Source: Plantago elongata
Taxonomy: Eukaryota; Streptophyta; Magnoliopsida; Lamiales; Plantaginaceae
Assembly: GCA_036897095.1 (NCBI GenBank)
Contig: JAYMSP010001496.1
Span: 1 to 31,488 of the forward strand
DNA: 31,488 bases
Reading direction: 5' to 3'
Shown here: in pieces, positions 10,901 through 19,900 of the stretch
Numbering within the stretch: position 1 is the stretch's first letter
Layout: the number at the start of each line of letters is the position of its first letter
Notes under the pieces: generated by a model
The model's database searches: none
Told to the model about the DNA's origin: nothing
The model's input: the letters and a program-made list of their open reading frames with translations, nothing else
Program-made: the position numbers and the translations under genes

Positions 10901-13900
10901 TAACTATGTTGACTTTTTTTTTTTTTTTGGTTCATCTCTGGACTTATTCTTATATTTTTCCCTTTTAAGATCTTATTGGCCTAATTACAGTGTTATGCCC
11001 TTGTTATTTTTATCAGGGTGACATTACAGATTTGTCTGTAAGTTCCACTAATGTGTTGGTAGCGTCTGCATCAAATGATTACAGTATTCGCGTTGTAAGA
11101 TTCTGATACCCTTGAGCATGAGAATATAATCTCTTTAGCTCTTTAAAGACTGAGTGATCACTTCTTTTGCAGTGGCGTCTGCCAGATGGGTTTCCAGTCT
11201 CTGTTCTCCGGGGACATACAGGAGGTGTAACTGCCATTGCCTTCTGTCCTAGGCCAAATTTCACCTTTCAGCTCTTATCGTGAGTCTCATAACAATTGAA
11301 CAATTGATCAATCAAGTATTATCCTGGTAGAGTACAATTTGTGTATATTAGTGTTGATATGGAGAGTCATCTAATTATATTTCTTCTAAATGAATCAGTG
11401 CACAACTTGTCTTTATCATTATGAGGTCCACAGCATGCAGCTAGGCCTTGTGGAATTCTTAGCAGCACAGTGTATTCTGCACGAAAATAAGTGTACAGAA
11501 TAATTTATTTTTGTTTTTTTCCCGGCTTAACCATATATACTTAGTAATGTAGTTTGAAGATATCTTAATTTGTTAAATTGATTTATTAACATCCTAACTC
11601 TCAGTAGACTCAATTGGTATAAAGCATAAACAACTACGCCTGCCAATAATAACATAAATATATCTTTAATTAGTATATAATTACAATCTTTCAAGAAGAT
11701 TCAGATACCAGTTAAAACCTCCACGTTAGGAAATATTACGATGGAAAACAAAAGCCATAGATTCGAAGAATAAAACATCATTTTTCTTGATAATTTAGTC
11801 AATTTTGAGAGGCACACTGCTATATAAAGATAGCAAGCACATTTGGCTGCATAAGATGTACTTTGACTCTAAATTCAACGACACCTAGTCCGATACCATT
11901 TATGTTGATTTGTGGGAACTATTCCTTTTACAGGAGCGAGATTTACTTTATTTCTCTGTTTATATCAATAGGTCATCCGATGATGGGACATGTCGACTCT
12001 GGGATGCTAGATACTCTCACTGCGGTCCACGTGTTTACTTGCCAAAGCCCACGGATCTGACTGTTGGTTAGACGATGCTTCACCTGTACAGTCATTATCA
12101 TTGCAGTTAATAAATGAGAATTAAAGCATATTTTCTTTTTACTTTAGGAAAGAGCAGCACTATCCCCTCAATGGGTGCACCATTGAGCACTACTGCCCAG
12201 AGTCATCAAATATTATGCTGTGCCTTCAATGCCAGTGGAACTGTTTTTGTTACTGGGAGCTCCGACACTTTTGCAAGGGTATGCATAAACAGTTCCTATT
12301 TGTGTTATGTGCCTTGTTCCCTCATCTTGTAGGCATATGATGAAAATTTCTCAAGTTTGTTCCTGTTTACTTCATCGCATTTTATTAAGCAACTACACGC
12401 AGATTATTGGAGAATTAATATAAATGACTAGATTTCACACCTCTCTACGAGTTTGAGTTTGTAGGGTTCAAATCTCCATGGAGACAAACTCCTCCCATAT
12501 TAAATTCTCCACAAAGAGTCCGAAACTGGCCACAAGTGAGGGGCCACGGGGGATTGGTAAATTAATATAAATGGCTAGATTCACACTTCTCTACAAGCTT
12601 GAGGTTTAGATGAGATGAACTTCTATCACAGATCCTTCGTGTTTATATGTTGTATGATGTGGTGTAGTTCTACATATCGTTGTGTTTCAGTGATTCTCAT
12701 GCTTCTGCAAAACTTCAGCTGCTTGCCTGTCATTATGTTAGTAAATTAAATGATGCTGTTCAATATGTGCAAGTACGACATGGCAGTGGTCACTTGGTTT
12801 ATGATCTCTCAGTGATTCTTTTAGTCTTGGGATAACAATAGAGTAACTATTTGAGCCATGTGATAGATTTATGACAATCGGTAAGTGTAGGTCTGGAATG
12901 CCTGTAAACCCAGCACCGATGATATTGGACAACCAAGTCATGAAATCGACATACTAGCTGGCCATGAGAATGATGTTAACTACGTCCAATTCAGGTTCGT
13001 GTGTCAACAATATAAATTACTGAACATTTATAATTGTGTGTGGACTCACCAGTTTTCTCCTTCTGTAGTGGCTGTGCAGTGGCCCCGCGATCTTCCCCAG
13101 CTGAAACATCTGCTGAAGATAACTTCCCAAAATTCAAAAATTCCTGGTCTGTCTGCTCTTAATTAACTTAGTGACTAACTATTCAGTATGTTGACAGCCC
13201 TTTTTTTATTTTTTCTGTCTAAGACGCTAGGCTTAAGTTGTGTCCATAACATGTCAGTGACTTCCACTTCTTAAATCTGCTACAAATCTCAGGCTTAGTC
13301 ATGACAGCATTGTTACATGTTCGCGCGATGGGAGTGCAATTATTTGGATACCTCGATCACGAAGATCTCATGTTAGTTGTTTTTTCCAGTTGATATTTTA
13401 TAAGCAGAGAAATTCTAGATTCCCATGAATGCTTAAACTGAATTTTGTCTGCTACACATTCTATTTTCTTTTTCATCTTTACTCCATTGCAATGCAAACA
13501 TTTATTTCTAAAAGATTGCCCAAAAAAATCCTCATCTCAGGGAAAAATTGGACGCTGGATCCGGGCGTATCATCTTAAAGTTCCTCCTCCACCTATGCCG
13601 CCTCAGCCTCCTCGTGGAGGTCCACGTCAGAGATTGCTTCCAACTCCTCGTGGTGTTAACATGATAATATGGAGCCTGGATAATCGTTTTGTACTTGCTG
13701 CTATCATGGGTATTCTTCTTTATGCTAAAAACTTTTACTTCCCACGTTTTTCAGTTTATCTCTTTTACCTAAGCTTGCATTATGGTGTTATTTGCTGATT
13801 AATATTCTTTCCTCTTTTTATGCAAGTATATTAGATTCAATGTGGTCAGAATCTTTTTCCTTTTTATGAGGGTTCATTTATTTATATTCAGTCATTCTGA

Positions 13901-16900
13901 TATGCGTATTGGGTTCATTTGTCTGCTGTTACTGCAATATCTGATGCAAGAACTGGCGGGACAGGTCTGTTCATGTGGAAAATTACTTGCGACTGGCAGT
14001 ACCTTAGTGTCCCAAGTTTGATTCCATCAGGCACCTTGAGATCTTGGGTCGGGGATAAGCTGTAGTAAAAGAAACGTGATGGAGTCAATATCAGGTTTTA
14101 CAAGGATTCTTGTAGGGCTGGGCGTGGTTTGGATATTTCTGCCTCCTGATAATTCGGGATCAGGTACCCGATTATGGGTATTGGGCATCTTAAATTTTTT
14201 TATGCAAGAAAGTGAAAAACAACCCCCTTACTAAAGTGCTGACAAATGAGGTGTACTGTGGTTTCACTAGGTCGAGCTGGTCTATTACACGAAGCTCTTG
14301 ATTTCGTAAACAAAAGGCCAATTGAGCCTAACAGTGTGTATGATATCTTGCACATAATGCAGCTCTTTTTAATCTCAAATTTAATCGTAATGCCAACATA
14401 CGATTCTTTGCCCACCCCCGGCCACAAAATAATCACCCACTATACATGTACTGTGAGCGGTGATGCATGAGAATTAAAAGTTGCATTGACTTCTGAAATA
14501 TAAACGGTCAGTTCTTGATATATGCATGTCAAAACCTTTGTTATTCAGTCTTCTGATAACAGATTAATAAGTCAACAATTAGTATCGAAGCAAGAAAAAT
14601 GACAATGAAAATCAGAAATTTTAATATTTATTTTGTACCCAGGGTACCTGAAACTTGACCGGGTAATAAAATGGGTACCCAAAAATTTCAAAATGCCAAA
14701 TCTGATCTATCCAAACCCCAATGGGTTGGATTAGGTACTAGATCCTGTGGTAATGGAGGTTTTGAGATTGTATTGACGAAAAGTGAATCTATCAGCTAAG
14801 AATGCTTGCAAATGTTTCTAGGAAGTGTTTTTGGGCTTCTGTTCTGAGTGAAGATGGCTGAAGTTGCATAGTAGCATAAGTATGAGGTGTTTGGTATGTA
14901 CATGGCAATTTAAAGTAGTGGATTTTAGTATTTGGTTTAGTTCATAATAAGCACCTTATTGAAGGTAAATTTTGTTTGTTGTTGTAACAAAATCTGCAAC
15001 AAAGGAAATTTTGTTTTATAGGATTGCGGTTACAAGAAATTAGGTTTCCTAAAACTTGGGAGCTTTAAGCACCCAGTCATTAGATGCTTGTCTGCTACTC
15101 TGCTTTAAGCAATTAGCTGCTTGTTTTTCAGAAGCTACCAAAGAATTTGGTGTACCAAACTCTAATGTTTTCTATGTAGTCAATGAAGCACTTTCCAGTA
15201 CACTGCCTTAATAAGGAGTGATGACTGAAAACGTCAGTGTGTTAAATTATTTTGGAGCTACATAAACAGCAAAAACTCATTTATCATTTGTATTATTTCG
15301 GAAAGATAATCTCAAAGTTTTATCCTAAGAGCATAATTTATTTTTCCAAGTGTCCAGTAAGTGCTGTTTCTTATATAGATGTTAATTCCACACATCCCTA
15401 CCATGCAGACGTTTGTTGGAACTATGCGAGTTGAAATGATTAACTGGCCCACTATATGCACACATATAACCTATTAATTGAAGTTTCTCTAAATTATATT
15501 CTATCTTTCCCTGGATACGTTGACTTATTCCCTCAGTTCTTTTGATGGTTTTTATTATAGCTTGATTTACTTCTGATTATGATAAAAACGAGAAAACTGT
15601 GATTTCCAGTACTGGTACTATATCTTATGATCTCCTATATGTTATGCAGACAACAGAATTTGTGTTTGGAATGCTAATGATGGTAGCTTGGTGCATTCAT
15701 TGGCTGGTCATACAGCATCTGTAAGTGCAACCAAACTTCTAATATTGAGGCTTCTTTTTTTCACCTGAAGCTGCTAGAGAATGAAGTTTTATTTGCTTTC
15801 TTCTCTTGTCGTTTTACTAAGATATTTATTTAGATGGTATGACCATGCCATCACTTTCATGCATTAATACCATATATGGCAATAAGCTCAGCTGACAAGC
15901 AAACATATAAATCCAGAAATGCAACAATCAAATGTCCTATCCAATAAGTGGGATAGGATAGGCTATGTGGTCTGTAAAATGTATCACACCAGGTCGAATA
16001 CGCGAGTCATGAGTCAGTTTTTTCACCTCCCTCTCTCTCTCTCTCAGCACATATCCTCATGAGTCATATATCCCTAGATGCAGATATAGGGAGACAAGAG
16101 TGACTCATTTCATAGCTATATACCGTTCAAAGTATTTTGTCTGTCAGTGCTTTCACGATGCCAACTGTAGTATCTTACCTCAATAATCCCTCCGCTCCAG
16201 ACCAATGTTCACATATAATTTTGTTAAAGATTTAATATTAAATAATTTTCATAACATGATTTTAACTGAGATTATATGAATTTCACATTTGGATCGCCAG
16301 CTGGCATTGCAGACAGCTAGAGGGAACACTATTAATTGTTTGTCTTCTAGAGCTCTAGTGATAGCAAGTAATTATTTGGACCTCTGTCACGACCTGTCCC
16401 TGCACATGCAACATGCTTACATCACAATAGCCAACTTACTTATATTTTGAATCGAGGTGCAATGTAAAAAACCAGAAGTCTTGATATGGGGAAGATGAGT
16501 TTTAGACTTTAAGGCATCTTCATTTAATTGAACAATTCTTACTACAAACGTACTTTAGCATCTTCAGACTATAATTTGAGTGTAAAGAATTAGGAGTGAC
16601 CTTCCAGAAAATAAAAAATTAAGTGTGACTTGAATGCTTTCATTGAAGTTTGGTTTCACATTTATCAAAATCTAGCAGTCAATTCTAGAATCCGAAATAG
16701 TTTAGATTGTTGTGATAGTTATAGTAAATCTAAATTTTCATTGCATTTTGGCTTAGATCTTACTTGAGTTGATTGCTGTAAGCCTGCAACACTTGCAATT
16801 CCACTCATAATTTTCTGTTGCAATTTGACAGACTTACGTTCTGGATGTTCACCCTTTCAACCCAAGAATTGCTATGAGTGCTGGGTATGATGGGAAAACC

Positions 16901-19900
16901 ATATTGTGGGATGTAAGTTGGTTGTTCCTTAGTCTGACTGAAGTTCTGAATGCCGTCATTGTTTATTTGTTAATCTATCCTTGTGGTGTATTACAAGATA
17001 TGGGAGGGTACCCCAATTCACGTATATGAAATTGATGGGCGCTTTAAATTGGTCGACGGAAAGTTCTCACAGTATGTCTCTCAGAATCCTTTCTCATTCT
17101 GATGACTGGTAGTTCTAACAACTGTGGTTCTTCTAATCCTTAATTCTGTAGCATCAAATTTGAAATTTATATTCATACATTCTTTATTGTTTAACTTGAG
17201 TCCAATGAATTCTATTTTCATTTTTATTATCCCAGACCCACAATATGCTTGTAATCTGATAATGATCTCATTAGATTATGCCTGAATACATGTGGATTCA
17301 AAATGTTTCGAGTTATTAATGAGCATGCTATTTCTTGCCGCTCTAGGGATGGCACTTCAATTGTGATTTCAGATGATGTGGGGCAAATTTATCTGCTAAA
17401 CACTGGTGAAGGGGAGTCCCAGAAAGATGCTAAATATGATCAGGTTATGAATGATTGTTTCTCGGTTTTATACTCATGGTCTAGCCAATCTCGTGACAAC
17501 TCTGACACTTAAAGTTGTGAACACAGTTTTTCCTTGGTGACTATCGTCCACTTACTCAGGACGCTTCTGGAACTGTTATTGATCAGGTGAATTGTCTTTT
17601 TGTTGTATTATGTTCTATTCCATTGGTTATATATCCATCATTATTGCATGATGCACTTTCTTCCTATTTATTTAATGCCTCTATCATATTACAATTTATA
17701 TCTGTCAGTTTTAGAGTGAATGATGGGATGGATTCAAGCAAGTACAATATATGATGAAGCAGCTAATGCTATGATAATCCTTACAGTCACATTCAACAAT
17801 TTCATGTGTAAAACAAAGAAGTGAAAAGATGACGATGTTAATTTACAGATTAGAAGGCTTTCTTTTAAGTGGAAAAAACCACATTCGGAGAATTAGTTTC
17901 CTATCTCTTGCATAAAAAACAAGTAACTGTTGTTTGTATCTTGTGGTGACTATTCCAAATTTCTGAACTTGTGAGTATCTACCATGAATATCCACCAATT
18001 TTATACAGTCTAATGTAAATTGCTAAAAGTTTGGAATATGGATATCTGACATCTTCTTACATGTATCTACTTGGTCCCAAATATTAATTCCTCTTCTGTT
18101 ATATTGACTTGTTGATTCTCGTGCAGGAGACACAGCTTACTCCATACAGGAGGAATGTTCAAGATGTGTTGTGCGATTCAAGTATGTCAGGGATTTCGTC
18201 CCATCACATATTTAGTATTGTTTCTGGTCAAGTGCTCCATATTTTCTTTATTTATCTCAAAATTCCCATTCAAATAATCAAATGTAATCTTTAGCAAGGA
18301 ACCCTCTACCAAACTTTACGGATTTTATGTCAATTTTTTTTTAAAACATGTTTTTTGTTATTAATTAACACGTAGAGTATGATAGGATCCGATGTGAAAA
18401 CATATTTGTCATGATGCGTCGTGATTTCACATTTTCTATTGTTAGCATAAGAAAACTCAATGAAATTGGATCAAGAATGGCCACTCACAGTCACCATAAC
18501 CAACATTGTTTGCACGTTATAAATTTAATTACTTAATTTTTCCGATTGTTTTGTTTTGTCCCTTTTTTATTTATTATTAAAGTTAATTTATACCGTGGCA
18601 TTGCCACGGGTTAGTACTAGTTATAATATATACCTGGTGTATTGTCTTTTTTATTTTAATTAATATGATATTAGCTATAAAAAGAATAATAATATTCTAA
18701 TGCTGGAGTATTATTTCTCTGAATTAAATATTGCAGGCATGCTTCCATACCCAGAACCTTATCAAAGCATGTACCAAAGACGTCGGCTTGGCGCGTTGGG
18801 TATCGAATGGCGTCCTACGTCCATACAATTTGCAATTGGCACAGATATTGGGATAGGCCAAGAGTTCCCAATACTACCTGTGCCAGATTTGGATGTTCAG
18901 TTTGAGCCACTGCCAGATTATCTTGATGCTCTGTACTTGGAACCTGAAAATGATGCCATGAATGATGATAATGACTCGGAGTACAATGTTACAGAGGAAT
19001 ATATCAGTGACGAGCCAATTGACCATAGTGACAGTGCTTCCAGTGATTCAGAGTGTAGTGAAGATGACAAGGTCAGACGAAATCAGAAAGACAGTGCATG
19101 GCGGTCTAGAAAGAGGAAACCTGTATTTGATGTAAGCTTGAGTTTAGAGTTGATTTTGTTCTGGTGTGCATTTTCTAAGTAGCATTTTCAATCTTTACAG
19201 CTTAATTTGATGACATCCTCCGGTAGACGACTGAAGAAGAGAACTTCGGATGAACGAGGCAAAGCTTTGTCTAGAAGTAAAAGATGTAAAAAATTGAAAG
19301 TTCGTCCGGGAACTTCTAGAAAGAAGAGCACTGAAGCGAAGTTGTTGAGACCTCGTAGAGTTTCAGGACGCAGTGCAGTCAATAACTTTTCACAGATGAC
19401 AGATGATTTTACAGATGAAGATGATTCAGCAGGTTACTCATCAACTAGTGAATCAACTTTTGAGGAATCTTCCAGTCAAAGGAAAGGATATAATGACGAC
19501 GTTAATGAGCAAAAAAGACACTCGGGCACTTTAAAAGCATCTCCTCATGGATCTGAAGATGTGGTCAGGCCCCTTAAAGACCAATATTTGCCAGTGAACA
19601 CTGGAAACAAGAAGAAGTTGGTGCTCAAACTGTCACTTAATAAACACCGCGTAGTACCTTCAGGGCAGGATAGCTACATGCACCAATTTGAGAGCCACGG
19701 TAATGTTGCATCTTCTTCCATGAACCCAGGGTCGTCTTCTGCAAGCTTAGTTGCTAAGGAGCTTCCTGAGACACATAAAGAGCTCTCCACGGATGTTGAA
19801 AAATTAGCAGAATCTGAGAATGAGCTGAAGCCGGATACAACTTGTGACACCAGTATGAGCTGGGGAAAAATGAAGTTGCGCACATCAAATGGCACGCAGG

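Larger units (their letters stand above)
13710..15649 (+). other. Intron 12 of the BRWD/PHIP-like gene (1.9 kb), with a captured gene fragment and MITE-like sequence
   Basis: The intron falls between exon 12 ending ATCATGG and exon 13 starting ACAACAG. It holds a region with ggtaccc-type inverted motifs (14114-14725) enclosing a pentatricopeptide-repeat-like coding scrap, followed by a second inverted-repeat candidate (14885-15164). The rest shows nothing recognisable. Confidence 0.7.
9856..17443 (+). other. WD40 propeller-coding part of the BRWD/PHIP-like gene
   Basis: Exons 3 to 16 encode eight WD-type repeats. Visible repeat cores include GSDDRLVKIW, ASNDYSIRVW, SSDDGTCRLWD, GSSDTFARVW, CSRDGSAIIW, IMDNRICVW, GYDGKTILWD and DDVGQIYLLN. 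Between repeats five and six lies a proline-rich insert (VPPPPMPPQPPRGGPRQR, exon 12) that is conserved in plant members. Most introns here are short; intron 12 (13710-15649) and intron 13 (15721-16831) are longer and hold repeats. Many exons are multiples of three or have matching phases, which kept the frame open throughout. Confidence 0.88.

Noticed and set aside
14246..14470. Intact 74-residue PPR gene
   Set aside because: Only about 28 codons match the PPR consensus; no repeat array, and it lies in an intron.
16188..16320. Complete Stowaway element in intron 13
   Set aside because: A ccctccgctccag left end is visible, but I found no matching right end or paired TA flank.
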